A stretch of DNA of 64,000 nucleotides from Bacillota bacterium (GCA_023388195.1 JAEWGR010000082.1:1-64000), one strand, 5' to 3'. Shown: positions 25,364 to 33,503, numbered from the stretch's first letter. Numbers and translations: made by a program. The notes: generated from the letters alone by a model not told the origin.

Positions 25364-26983
25364 TTACTGAATATCAATGGTTCCAAAAGGAATTTCATAT
25401 TGACTGCCCATAAAAGTAACTCCGGTCAGATTCTTAGGATATACCGCTAAGTTTGCCAGATAGGACAGCGGCAGATATACCGCCTGTTCATGCAGGGTTA
25501 TAAAGATTTGCCTATACAACTCCTGCCGTTTGGCTTCATCGGTGCTGACTAATACATCTGAAGCCATCTTGTCAAGCGCGGCTTTCATCGGCAAGCCGAT
25601 TTGAGCCTGATAGTCGGCATGGGCCGGTTCCCGCATCGAGCCTACCAGGGAATGCGGGTCATAAGGAGCGCCCCAGGTATCGCCGTAAATAATATTAAAG
25701 TTGCCGTCTTTTTGCCGCTGATCAACCGATCCCTGTTCCTCACCGGTGAGCTTGACCTTGATACCGACCTTTTTCAGGTCACCCTGCAGAACCTCGCCCA
25801 CAGATTTTTGGATGGCATTGGTACTTTCAAAGCAAAATTCCAGTTCAAGCGGCTGTCCGTCTTTTTCCCGGAATTCCTTGCCGGGAACTAGTTTCCAGCC
25901 GGCTTCTTCCAGCAGGGCCCGGGCTTTTTCCTCACTGTATTCATAAGGCTTTAAGCCCAGATTGCAATAGGGGAAATTTGTGGCCAGCAGGGTATCGGCT
26001 TTATGTTCGGTCCCGAACAGAACGCCTTTGACAAAAGCGTCTTTGTTGACTGCATGCTGCAGGGCCTGACGAACCTTGAGTTCCTTAGTGGCCCCTTTAT
26101 TGGAGTTAATTGCCAGCACCCGGGTAGCCAGCGGTTCTGACAGCTTGGTTTCATATTTGCCCGAAGCCTGGAGCTGCTTAAAGGCATCCAGACTAATACT
26201 GCCATTGCCGTACAGCAGGTTCAGCTCTTTCTTTTCGAAGGCAACCACGCGGGACTCACTGTCAGCGATTATTTTTATAACCAGTTTATCCGCTTTGGGT
26301 TTGGGGCCCCAGTAGTGTTCATTACGGACAAATACGGCGACTTCGCCCTGTTTGTATTCACTTAACACCCAGGGGCCTGTTCCCACCGGCTTTTTGATCC
26401 CCTCGCCGGTATTGCCGTTGTCAGGAAAAGCGGCCGGGGCCAGGAAGCGAATTGGCCGGATCAGTGCCAGTTCCTGCAATACAGGGTAATAGGCATCTTT
26501 GAGCACCAGCTTGAATGTATACTCGTCAATGACCTGGGTTTCTTTGATTTGCCGGATAAAGGCCAGCCAGTCATGGCGCTTGCCGTTTGCCAGTACGGCA
26601 TCAAAATTTTTCTTGACAGCAGCCGCATTAAAAGCGGAGCCATCAGAGAATTTTACATCTTTACGCAGGGTAAATAGATATTCTTTGCCATCAGGCGAGA
26701 TAGTCCAGCTTTCCGCCAGCCAGGGAATAATCTTGCCTGAGTCGCTGTATTGCACCAGGGACTCATATACCAAGGCCTGGGCAAACATCTGATTGGGATT
26801 ATACATGTGTGGATTCAGGGGCCCTATGTCTTTCGCCCAGGAAAAATTCAGGACTTTCTCTTTGGCCGGCGCCTGGCCGGACTGGGATCCACAGCCGGCC
26901 AGCAGGCTCACCAGGAGCATACAGGCGATAAGTAGTGCTGCATACCTTTTACTTTTGTTAAGCATTTTTGTTGTTTCTGACAT
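25364..26983 (-). CDS. nikA: Nickel-binding lipoprotein NikA (first copy)
   Basis: A 539-residue family 5 solute-binding protein with a lipoprotein signal ending LLAGC (cysteine about residue 31). The mature part aligns closely with E. coli NikA through GPLNPHMYNPNQMFAQALVYE, KRHDWLAF, RPIRFLAPAAFP and TWGAPYDPHS. By that alignment the metal-chelate contacts remembered for E. coli NikA (Arg97, Trp100, Arg137, Trp398, Tyr402 and the histidine ligand His416) are all present, the histidine in MREPAHADYQ. It binds nickel, probably as a complex with small chelators, outside the inner membrane. It heads the nikABCDE operon behind a strong promoter and structured leader. Confidence 0.93.
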   Translation of the reverse strand: MSETTKMLNKSKRYAALLIACMLLVSLLAGCGSQSGQAPAKEKVLNFSWAKDIGPLNPHMYNPNQMFAQALVYESLVQYSDSGKIIPWLAESWTISPDGKEYLFTLRKDVKFSDGSAFNAAAVKKNFDAVLANGKRHDWLAFIRQIKETQVIDEYTFKLVLKDAYYPVLQELALIRPIRFLAPAAFPDNGNTGEGIKKPVGTGPWVLSEYKQGEVAVFVRNEHYWGPKPKADKLVIKIIADSESRVVAFEKKELNLLYGNGSISLDAFKQLQASGKYETKLSEPLATRVLAINSNKGATKELKVRQALQHAVNKDAFVKGVLFGTEHKADTLLATNFPYCNLGLKPYEYSEEKARALLEEAGWKLVPGKEFREKDGQPLELEFCFESTNAIQKSVGEVLQGDLKKVGIKVKLTGEEQGSVDQRQKDGNFNIIYGDTWGAPYDPHSLVGSMREPAHADYQAQIGLPMKAALDKMASDVLVSTDEAKRQELYRQIFITLHEQAVYLPLSYLANLAVYPKNLTGVTFMGSQYEIPFGTIDIQ

Positions 26984-27078
26984 CTTTACCTCTCCCCTAA
27001 ACTTGTTTCCGCACTATCCCGCTCTTGAACCATCAGCCTTTCTGCTTTTTTCATAAAAAAAGGCACAAAAACCAAAGG

Positions 27079-27209
27079 GGACTTCACGTCCGCAGCGGCT
27101 TCATGCCAAATTATCTTTAAAGTTTTCCGTAGTGATCTGTGCTCTATTTGCCGGAGTTTTCAAACTCCTTATCCTCTAATATTGTACAATGGTGTCGTCT
27201 TTTTGTAAA
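27079..27209 (-). promoter_or_regulatory. nikA promoter and structured leader
   Basis: TTTACA (27204-27209) and TACAAT (27181-27186) on the minus strand are 17 bases apart. The roughly 190-base leader holds three short hairpins that each expose TGAA in the loop: GGAGTT/AACTCC (27153-27168), GGC/GCC (27097-27107) and GGAC/GTCC (27079-27091). I could not match it to a known riboswitch class. A metal-responsive role is possible but unproven. The rest of the 26984-27507 gap is AT-rich. Confidence 0.55.
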
Positions 27210-27352
27210 TAGTGAAAAAATTATCTTTCTGTTTAAGATTACTATTGTCTTTTAATTAATTATAGTTTATACTAATTTCAGATGGTAATGAATGCCATTT
27301 GCCTGTTTTTTCATTACGACAATTTTAGCGGGTGACACAACCATGAAGGGAT

Positions 27353-27391
27353 TGGTCAAGAATTGACCAGCTTATTCGTGGTTTTTATTTT
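27353..27391 (+). promoter_or_regulatory. Promoter with 7-bp palindrome over the -35
   Basis: TTGACC (27363-27368) and TATTTT (27386-27391) are 17 bases apart, pointing to the small HMA-like gene. The -35 is inside TGGTCAA-GAA-TTGACCA (27353-27369), a perfect dyad that looks like a repressor operator. The leader from 27395 to 27490 is GC-richer than its surroundings and may fold. Confidence 0.5.
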
Positions 27392-27507
27392 CCCAGCCCC
27401 CAAAAGGCTTCTCCGCAAAGGGCAACTCGGCTTTCCCGTCTGCCACAGCAGGATGCAGGCCAAGTTCTTGCTTTAAAATCTAAATGATCCAAAAAAGGAG
27501 GTTTATC

Positions 27508-27714
27508 ATGTGTCAGATCAACGCTACATTTACCCTGGACAATACCGGTGACCTTGGTCAGGTAAAACAATCCCTGGAAGCAATGGAAACAGTAAATGAT
27601 GTCCAGATTACCGGCAATGTTGTATCCCTATCCTTCAACCACCACAAATATACCGAACGGGAACTGGCCCGGGCCATTGAAATTTATGGCTTTAAGGTTC
27701 TGTCTGTAGAATAA
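27508..27714 (+). CDS. Small HMA-like ferredoxin-fold protein
   Basis: A 68-residue protein starting at the ATG at 27508, with AGGAGG six bases upstream. The pattern CQINATFTL, LGQVKQSLEAMETVNDVQITGNVVSLSF and ERELARAIEIYGFKVLSVE is that of the beta-alpha-beta-beta-alpha-beta fold of heavy-metal-associated domains. The usual GMxCxxC metal site is absent; only Cys2 and two histidines (FNHHKY) could bind metal. It lies divergently from nikA in a metal-transport region, so a metal-chaperone or sensor role is plausible but not shown. It is monocistronic and ends at a strong terminator. Confidence 0.7.
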   Translation: MCQINATFTLDNTGDLGQVKQSLEAMETVNDVQITGNVVSLSFNHHKYTERELARAIEIYGFKVLSVE

Positions 27715-27740
27715 CCAAGCGTATCCTCCTCCTCATATAA

Positions 27741-27785
27741 ATAATAGACAGTTCCGGGGTATCGCCCCCTGGAACTGTCTATTAT
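27741..27785. terminator. Bidirectional terminator
   Basis: A perfect 15-base stem, ATAATAGACAGTTCC with GGAACTGTCTATTAT, enclosing GGGG/CCCC. A/T runs flank both sides. It separates the HMA-like gene (plus strand) from the convergent exported repeat protein gene (minus strand). Confidence 0.88.
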
Positions 27786-27790
27786 TTTAA

Positions 27791-28606
27791 TTAATTTGAC
27801 ATGCTTTGCTCAAATTTATCACGGCTGGTACTAGCCCCCAGCTCATCAAACACAACCAGCGAACCGGCAGGAAATTCCTGGCCCGTCCCCTTGTCAGCCG
27901 GCAAAGTCGCCGCCTCTTTTATGGTTCCGGCTACCACTTCACCGGCTTCATTAAAAGTAATGGTTTTGTCCTTGCTGAATTTTATGTAGCCGGCTGACTC
28001 ATCACCGGTAAGCAGCCTTTTCCAGCCGACAGGCCGCAGATGCGTATCTTCATCCAGGACACCGGACTGAACGGCGCCGTCAGCAAAAAAAGTCAGAGCC
28101 GTGCCGCTTTTAAAGGTCACAAAACCATATTTGCCAGCGACCAGACGAACGGTTGCTTTATCGGCAATTGTGCCGGTAATAATATCGCCCTGCTCACTGA
28201 AGGTGACAACACTGCCGCCTTTATACAACAAGTGCCCGTAGCCGGGAATGATTACATTATAGTCACGGCCCATAAACGGCCGGTAGGAAAACCGGTGAAA
28301 ATACGGACTGATATCGGCATGGACAGTTGTTGAGTAATAATCATTAATCACCCGCTCCCAGCCCCGGGGCGGCAGTAAGGTATCTTTATCGAGCGTGCCT
28401 GAGACCACTTCCCCCATTTCATTCAGACTGACCACCGTGTTTTTTCTGAATTTAATGAAGTCACCGACACTCCAGCCCTGCGGGTGAAGTTTGGTGTCTG
28501 TGGACAACGTCCTGGTTTGGGCCATTGCCCCGGTCGTTAGCAGGGAAAAACAAATCAGGCTGCCGGCTGCACAGCAAAGCAGCCGGGCATAGAATCGACG
28601 ATTCAT
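27791..28606 (-). CDS. Exported repeat protein of unknown function
   Basis: A 271-residue protein with a signal peptide (RLLCCAAGSLICFSLLTTGAMA, cleavage near residue 29). The mature part contains four to five imperfect repeats of about 37 residues. Each has a VxFxxxGxVxSGTL-type turn, a DTxLxPxGW segment, and a following FIKFxKxxTVTF strand. Examples are GEVVSGTLDKDTLLPPRGW, GAVQSGVLDEDTHLRPVGW and GEVVAGTIKEAATLPADKG. The pattern suggests a beta-solenoid or WG/MORN-like fold outside the cytoplasm. Function unknown. It is a single-gene unit between bidirectional terminator and divergent promoter. Confidence 0.75.
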   Translation of the reverse strand: MNRRFYARLLCCAAGSLICFSLLTTGAMAQTRTLSTDTKLHPQGWSVGDFIKFRKNTVVSLNEMGEVVSGTLDKDTLLPPRGWERVINDYYSTTVHADISPYFHRFSYRPFMGRDYNVIIPGYGHLLYKGGSVVTFSEQGDIITGTIADKATVRLVAGKYGFVTFKSGTALTFFADGAVQSGVLDEDTHLRPVGWKRLLTGDESAGYIKFSKDKTITFNEAGEVVAGTIKEAATLPADKGTGQEFPAGSLVVFDELGASTSRDKFEQSMSN

Positions 28607-28730
28607 ACCATTTCACCTCCTGTTTATTACTGCATATATTCGTTCTTTATCCTGATTTATCCTATTATTTTTATCCTCTTCCACTATTAAATTATCGGCT
28701 GCTATTTTACGGGCTCATCTTAACCTAATT

Positions 28731-28751
28731 ATGTTATGATAGCAGTAACAT
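28731..28751. promoter_or_regulatory. Candidate operator overlapping a -10 element
   Basis: ATGTTA (28731-28736) and TAACAT (28746-28751) form a perfect six-base dyad with a nine-base spacer. TATGAT (28735-28740) inside it can be the -10 of the plus-strand gene at 28789. No good -35 is visible, so an activator or a metal-responsive repressor may act here; inference. Confidence 0.35.
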
Positions 28752-28788
28752 CTGATTGCCTGAATTTTTGCCGGCGGAGGACTAAGCA

Positions 28789-29985
28789 ATGAATAATAAT
28801 TTACTTGACTGTACTGTTCAGGAAATTGTCAGCCGCTATCCTGAAACAGAAAGTATTTTTAACGGGTTCGGCATTGTTACCCGGGAAGCGTTAAACAATG
28901 GCGCCGGGGCTATCTTGCGGCTGAGGACACTGCTGCAGCTCAAAAAGATAAATATGGCTACCTTTACCGGCTTGCTGGCTGACGGGATTGAGGAAGCGGA
29001 ACGCAGCCGCCGGTTGTCGCCGGTGGTAAGGAACAAGCCGGGACAATTTAATTTTGTGGCCCAGCTGCCCTGCGCCCTGCACCTGCCGCTCACCTATGCC
29101 CTGCATGACAGATTACAGAAATTGCAGTCGGAAAAAAATCTGCTCTTAAACTACTATATCTGGTCATGCAATAATGATATTCTTGCTTTTTCAGATTATC
29201 TCCGTCAGGTCCGGGATATTGATGCCGCCCCGGATTTGATCCTGACCACCGATTATAATCTGTTCAACAGACATTTTGCCAGCCAGTTCATCGACACCGG
29301 TTTATATACAGCCATACCGCCGCAGCCTGTGAACAACGCCCTGAACCGCCTGGGCATAGCCGATCCTCAGGGCTGGTATCAGGTAATTGCCGTTAACCCG
29401 GTCGTAGTGGTCATTGACCATAAACAGCTGGGCAGCCTGCCGGTGCCGTCAACCTGGGCCGACCTGCTGCAGCCCGAATATGAACAGAAGGTCGTTTTAA
29501 ATGGCAGCAGCGGCGATTTTGATGATATTATACTGCTGCATATTTATCAACAATATGGTGATGCCGGTATTGCCGCCTTAAGCCGGTCGGTCCGGACCGG
29601 TATGCATCCCTCGCAGATGATCAAAACCATGGCCGGCAATCTGCCCGGCCGGCCGCCAATCTATGTAATGCCCTGTTTTTTTGCCAATACACTGCCGCCC
29701 GCAGTGGCTGCCAGCATCATCTGGCTGCGGGACGGCACCCCGGTTACCCCGATATCGTATCTGGTGAAAACGGCAAAGGTGGCTGAACTGGGCGATTTAC
29801 TTGCCTATTTGTCCGGACCTGAGTTAGGCCGTATTTGTGCCGGGGCCTGCTTTCCCGCCCTCCATCCGCAGGTAGACTGCAAATTGCCGGCAGAAGCGGC
29901 GCTAACCTGGATTGGCTGGGATTACATCCGGAGCCGGGATACGGAAAAGCTATTGACGCAGCTAAACATGAGTTTTACGATGTGA
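28789..29985 (+). CDS. Cytoplasmic solute-binding-protein-like protein with DUF1858-like N-terminus
   Basis: A 398-residue protein starting after GGCGGAGG. The first 70 residues (CTVQEIVSRYPETESIFNGFGI) resemble a DUF1858-type helical domain. Residues about 115-390 resemble periplasmic binding protein type 2 folds of iron or thiamine transporters (LLLNYYIWSCNNDI, DLILTTDYNLFNRHF, VPSTWADLLQPEYEQKVVLNG). There is no signal peptide, so it should stay in the cytoplasm. It may sense or bind a metal complex or an organic ligand; the role is unknown. It is transcribed alone in the plus direction between nickel transport genes. Confidence 0.7.
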   Translation: MNNNLLDCTVQEIVSRYPETESIFNGFGIVTREALNNGAGAILRLRTLLQLKKINMATFTGLLADGIEEAERSRRLSPVVRNKPGQFNFVAQLPCALHLPLTYALHDRLQKLQSEKNLLLNYYIWSCNNDILAFSDYLRQVRDIDAAPDLILTTDYNLFNRHFASQFIDTGLYTAIPPQPVNNALNRLGIADPQGWYQVIAVNPVVVVIDHKQLGSLPVPSTWADLLQPEYEQKVVLNGSSGDFDDIILLHIYQQYGDAGIAALSRSVRTGMHPSQMIKTMAGNLPGRPPIYVMPCFFANTLPPAVAASIIWLRDGTPVTPISYLVKTAKVAELGDLLAYLSGPELGRICAGACFPALHPQVDCKLPAEAALTWIGWDYIRSRDTEKLLTQLNMSFTM

Positions 29986-30091
29986 AACCCGCTTGCCAAG
30001 TCCCTTAGGGCGCTGGCAGAAGCCACCTGTGTTCTTTATGGCCTAGGTGTTCTTATGTCCACAGATTTTATTTCCACATTTGAAACCAAGA

Positions 30092-30152
30092 GAATCCTCC
30101 CGGTAATCCGGGAGGATTCATGTTTTGCTGCCGTCAGTTGCAGCCGCAAAAC
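30092..30152. terminator. Two adjacent hairpins between convergent genes
   Basis: GAATCCTCCCGG-TAAT-CCGGGAGGATTC (30092-30119) is a perfect 12-base stem. TGTTTTGC...GCAAAACA (30121-30152) is a second stem directly after the stop of the second nikA. They lie between convergent genes and probably end transcription from both sides. Confidence 0.75.
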
Positions 30153-30153
30153 A

Positions 30154-31758
30154 TCACTGGCGGAAATTAATAGTGTCAAAAGCAGTTTCATACTGACTGC
30201 TCAAAAAGGTTACGCCAGTAAGTTTTTTATGATAAACCGCACTATTGCTCAGATACGTTAAAGGTAAATAAATGGCCTGTTCATGGAGTATGCTCAGGAT
30301 AGAGCCAAATAAGGCCTGCCGTTCGGCCTCGTCAGTTCCGGTCAGCACCTGAACAATTTTCCGGTCCAGCTCTGCTTTCATCGGCAGCCCCGACTGGGCA
30401 TGCACATCTACCGGCGCCCCACAGGCTATATACTGCGGCTCATAGGGAGCCCCCCAGGTATCACAAAAGAGTATCTCGAAATTGCCATTTGTTTTGCGCT
30501 GATTGATTGCCTGGCTTTCTTCCCCCTTCAAAGCAAGCCGGATACCTACTTTTTTACAGTCCCCCTGCAGGACCTCGGCAATTGACTTTTGAATGGCATT
30601 GGTGATTTCAAAGGCAAGCTCTATCTCCAAAACCTGTCCTTCTTTTTCTCTGAATTCTTTGCCCGGCACCTTTTTCCAGCCGGCTGCCGCCAGCAGCGCT
30701 CCGGCTTTTTCCCCATTATACTCATAAGGAATCAAGCCCAGATTGCAATAAGGCACATTGACAGCAAACAAGGTATCGGCTTTCTGCTCTGTACCAAAGA
30801 ATACACCTTTTACCAGGGCATCTTTGTCAATGGCATGCGCCAGCGCCTGGCGCACTTTGAGGTCTCTCACAGGCCCCTGGCCAGAGTTTATAGTCAGGGA
30901 CCGGGTGGCCAGCGGCGCCGACAATTTTGTTTCATATTGCTTACTGTCCCGTAATTGTTTAAACGCATCCACACTAATCAGCCCGTTGCCATAAATTAAA
31001 TCAATCTCTTTTTTCTCAAAAGCAGCCACCCGGGCCTCACTGTCCGGAATAATTTTGACAATGAGTTTATCCACCCTGGGCTTAACACCCCAGTAATGCT
31101 CATTGGGGACAAACACGGCGACCTCGCCCGGCCGGTGCTCAGCCAGTACCCATGGCCCTGTACCGACAGGCTTTTTGATCGCCTCAGCCGTGCTGCCGTT
31201 ATCAGGAAAGGCAGACGGTGCCAAAAACCGCAATGGCCGGACCAGGGACAATTCTTGCAAAGTAGGGTAGTAGGGATTGTGGAGAACCAGTTTAAAGGTA
31301 TGCTCATCAACAACCTGGGTGTCTCTAATCTGCTTAATCAGCTCAAGCCAGCTGTGACGCTTGCTATTAGCCATTATGGTGTCAAAATTCTGCTTAACGA
31401 CGGCGGCATTGAACGGGGTACCATCGGCAAACTTAACATCCTTGCGCAGTGTAAATATATATTCCTTGCCATCAGGTGAAATAATCCAGCTTTCTGCCAG
31501 CCAGGGAATTACCTTGCCATTATCATACTGCACCAGTCCCTCATATACTAAAGCCTGCGCAAACATCTGGTTCGGGTTGTAAGCATGCGGGTTAAGCGGT
31601 CCGATCTCCTTATTCCAGGATACGGTTAAGGTCTTGTTCTGCACCGGGGCCTGGCCGGCCGGCAGGCTGCATCCGGCCGTCAGAGCGGCCATCACCACCA
31701 CTACTGCCCCCATAATGACATACTTTCGCAGGCGTGAAAAATATTGGGCCAATCGCAT
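30154..31758 (-). CDS. Second NikA-like nickel-binding lipoprotein
   Basis: A 534-residue paralogue of the nikA product at 25364-26983, with a lipoprotein signal ending LTAGC. It keeps GPLNPHAYNPNQMFAQALVYEGL, KRHSWLEL, RPLRFLAPSAFP and TWGAPY, so the chelate-binding arginines, tryptophans and tyrosine are conserved. The loop after TWGAPY differs: EPQYIACGAPVDVHAQ replaces DPHSLVGSMREPAHADYQAQ, three residues shorter, but a histidine still falls 14 positions after the tyrosine. It has no transporter genes of its own and probably feeds NikBCDE, with a different chelate preference inferred. It follows the SLH porin gene, separated by a hairpin. Confidence 0.85.
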   Translation of the reverse strand: MRLAQYFSRLRKYVIMGAVVVVMAALTAGCSLPAGQAPVQNKTLTVSWNKEIGPLNPHAYNPNQMFAQALVYEGLVQYDNGKVIPWLAESWIISPDGKEYIFTLRKDVKFADGTPFNAAVVKQNFDTIMANSKRHSWLELIKQIRDTQVVDEHTFKLVLHNPYYPTLQELSLVRPLRFLAPSAFPDNGSTAEAIKKPVGTGPWVLAEHRPGEVAVFVPNEHYWGVKPRVDKLIVKIIPDSEARVAAFEKKEIDLIYGNGLISVDAFKQLRDSKQYETKLSAPLATRSLTINSGQGPVRDLKVRQALAHAIDKDALVKGVFFGTEQKADTLFAVNVPYCNLGLIPYEYNGEKAGALLAAAGWKKVPGKEFREKEGQVLEIELAFEITNAIQKSIAEVLQGDCKKVGIRLALKGEESQAINQRKTNGNFEILFCDTWGAPYEPQYIACGAPVDVHAQSGLPMKAELDRKIVQVLTGTDEAERQALFGSILSILHEQAIYLPLTYLSNSAVYHKKLTGVTFLSSQYETAFDTINFRQ

Positions 31759-31777
31759 GTTTTTTCTCCTTAATCAG

Positions 31778-31810
31778 GAAAAGCTGCCATTGCACGCGGA
31801 CAGCTTTTCC
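31778..31810 (-). terminator. Hairpin between porin and second nikA genes
   Basis: GGAAAAGCTG and CAGCTTTTCC form a perfect ten-base stem with a 13-base loop. It lies between the porin stop (31857) and the second nikA start (31758), about 10 bases before its AAGGAG site. No long T run follows, so it may only lower read-through. Confidence 0.6.
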
Positions 31811-31856
31811 GTATGACTGACATCCTGTCGAAACCGGAATGATTTAATTAAAATAG

Positions 31857-33062
31857 TTAAAAGAAAAATTCCAGCTGAGCCCGGTAATACTGGGATTCTT
31901 TTGTTTTATCTACAGCTCCCTCGAGATCGGTATAGCTTGTCGTCAGCATAATGTTCTTTACCGGTGTATAGGTAACGCAGACTTCATAGCCTTTACCGTC
32001 ACCGGTGCCGGTCTTATTGGTTAAACTAATAAAATCCTGGTCATAGGTCGGGGAAAAATAGGTGCCATTTTTGACATTCCGGTATGTGGCATATACCCCG
32101 TATGAGCCCTTCTGGACTTTATTCGCCCCTTTATAAGCAAGCTTCGTGTAATAAGAGTCGTTTTGGGTAACATCTTCTTTGGTATAAGAAGCAGTTAAGG
32201 AAACATCATTATTCAGCTTATAATTAACCCCGGCTTCGTAGATATTCCTGTCACTGTCGTCACCATGATAATAGGCACCGGCGACACTGAGGTTTTTGTT
32301 AACCCCATATCCCAAATTGGCCATATAAATCTTTTCGTTATTTGTCAACTTGGAGTCGAATTTATAGGCAGCCAGATCCACTTTGAGCTTATTGCCAAAG
32401 CTGACCATCGCCCCGTCTACCTGATCATCTATGACCATGCCGTAAACCGGCAGAATACTGTAACGGCCGAGCGTAAGGGTGGCATCACCGATTTTCCCAC
32501 TGACATTGGCGATATTGAGCACAGTGTCGCCTTCCGACCCTCCTTTTCTCAGGTTCTGGACATTCTGCAGGCGTCCGCTGTATTGCCAGCTGTCATTGAT
32601 ATTGCCGGACAGCATCAACCGTGTCCGCAGGTTTTCCAAAACATCCTGGCTGCCATCATTTCTTTGGTTATTTTCATACCTTGCCCGGATATTGCCGGTA
32701 ATCTTCAGATTGCCGGTCTTCTGTTCGATGGCCTCCACCCGTACCCCCAGATTGTTTAATTCAGCGCTAAACTCTACTTGCAGCCTGTCTAAAACAACCT
32801 TCGCGTCTGCATCGGCTTTGTCCATGTTGGCCATCGCTTTAGCAACAATAACAGCCACTTCATAACGGGTAAGGATCTTGTCACCATTGAAGGCATTGTC
32901 GCCATAACCGGATACGACACCGGCTCTGGCCAATTGGCCAACAGATTCATAGGCCCAGTGTTTAGCAGGCACATCGGAAAAAACATGGGGCGCGGCGGCG
33001 GCATAACCGGTAAAGCTTAGTGTTAAGGCAGTGATCAGGACGAGTGCAGGTTTTTTTTTCAT
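31857..33062 (-). CDS. SLH-domain outer-membrane porin (OmpM-like)
   Basis: A 401-residue protein with a signal peptide (LVLITALTLSFTGYAAAA) and one SLH domain (FSDVPAKHWAYESVGQLARAGVVSGYG, ILTRYEVAVIVAKAM). A coiled-coil follows (KVVLDRLQVEFSAELNNLGVRVEAIEQK). Alternating beta-strands build a barrel that ends with YYRAQLEFFF, the terminal aromatic signature for outer-membrane insertion. Proteins of this shape tie the outer membrane to peptidoglycan in Negativicutes, which is the best taxonomic marker in the window. Its placement beside nickel-binding proteins suggests, but does not prove, a metal- or chelate-permeable channel. A long leader with two terminators precedes it. Confidence 0.9.
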   Translation of the reverse strand: MKKKPALVLITALTLSFTGYAAAAPHVFSDVPAKHWAYESVGQLARAGVVSGYGDNAFNGDKILTRYEVAVIVAKAMANMDKADADAKVVLDRLQVEFSAELNNLGVRVEAIEQKTGNLKITGNIRARYENNQRNDGSQDVLENLRTRLMLSGNINDSWQYSGRLQNVQNLRKGGSEGDTVLNIANVSGKIGDATLTLGRYSILPVYGMVIDDQVDGAMVSFGNKLKVDLAAYKFDSKLTNNEKIYMANLGYGVNKNLSVAGAYYHGDDSDRNIYEAGVNYKLNNDVSLTASYTKEDVTQNDSYYTKLAYKGANKVQKGSYGVYATYRNVKNGTYFSPTYDQDFISLTNKTGTGDGKGYEVCVTYTPVKNIMLTTSYTDLEGAVDKTKESQYYRAQLEFFF

Positions 33063-33154
33063 AGATTATTATCCCCTTACTTGTTGTTTTTTTGATAGAT
33101 CGGATTATGTCCCGGCAAGACGACGAAACTCACCATCTGCAGGCCGCGGAAACA

Positions 33155-33204
33155 AATAAAAACCGCAAATAAAAACAGCCCTTCACGCTGTCTTGATTGC
33201 GGTT
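33155..33204 (-). terminator. Second terminator in porin leader
   Basis: AACCGCAA and TTGCGGTT pair around an inner ACAGC/GCTGT stem; on the minus strand TTTTTATTTG follows. It lies about 90 bases before the porin start. The gap 33063-33659 contains this, the short reading frame at 33269-33295, the terminator at 33318-33372, the promoter at 33449-33477 and AT-rich repeats at 33484-33503. Confidence 0.75.
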
Positions 33205-33268
33205 TCAAACCTGCATCGATGCATTATAGATTGGCTTCATTCATAGGAAAACCATGATCAACACGTTC

Positions 33269-33295
33269 TCACGGTTGCATATTGCCAACACGCAC
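33269..33295 (-). CDS. Possible 8-residue leader peptide
   Basis: GTG start at 33295 with GGAGG nine bases upstream (33305-33309), coding VRVGNMQP and then TGA. It lies between the two terminators of the porin leader, where a translated short frame could influence the downstream terminator. Overlapping this, a frame from ATG (14 residues) has poor spacing to GGAGG. No function is known and the call is tentative. Confidence 0.35.
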   Translation of the reverse strand: MRVGNMQP

Positions 33296-33317
33296 CAGCC
33301 ATCACCTCCGTCTCCTA

Positions 33318-33372
33318 AAAAATAATTAAAAACCACGAAAGCTTGCTGTTTCTCAGCTGCGCTATCGTGGTT
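33318..33372 (-). terminator. First terminator in porin leader
   Basis: AACCACGA (33331-33338) and TCGTGGTT (33365-33372) pair, with inner GC..GC/CAGC elements; TTTTTAATTATTTTTT follows on the minus strand. It lies about 70 bases from the predicted start of transcription, so a short RNA of about 110 bases would result if it works constitutively. Confidence 0.75.
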
Positions 33373-33448
33373 TCAACCAACAGATGCAAAATTTAGTTTA
33401 ATCACTTATCAAAAATCACTTACAGCATTCATTACTGTATTTGTACAT

Positions 33449-33503
33449 ATTATAACGTACTTTTATTTCCAGCACAATACCATATTTGATAAAATTTGAT
33501 AAA
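33449..33503 (-). promoter_or_regulatory. Promoter of porin leader with upstream direct repeats
   Basis: TTGTGC (33472-33477) and TATAAT (33449-33454) are 17 bases apart on the minus strand. The -10 region TACGTTATAAT and downstream ACAAATAC are shared with the promoter at 43228-43256. Two direct repeats of TTTATCAAA (33484-33503) lie just upstream, as an AT-rich activator or repressor site. Confidence 0.65.

Noticed and set aside
27395..27490. Similarity of a GC-rich plus-strand leader to a c-di-GMP-I riboswitch (GCAAAGGGCAA).
   Set aside because: The second conserved ACGCAAAGC segment and the GG/CC helices are not present.
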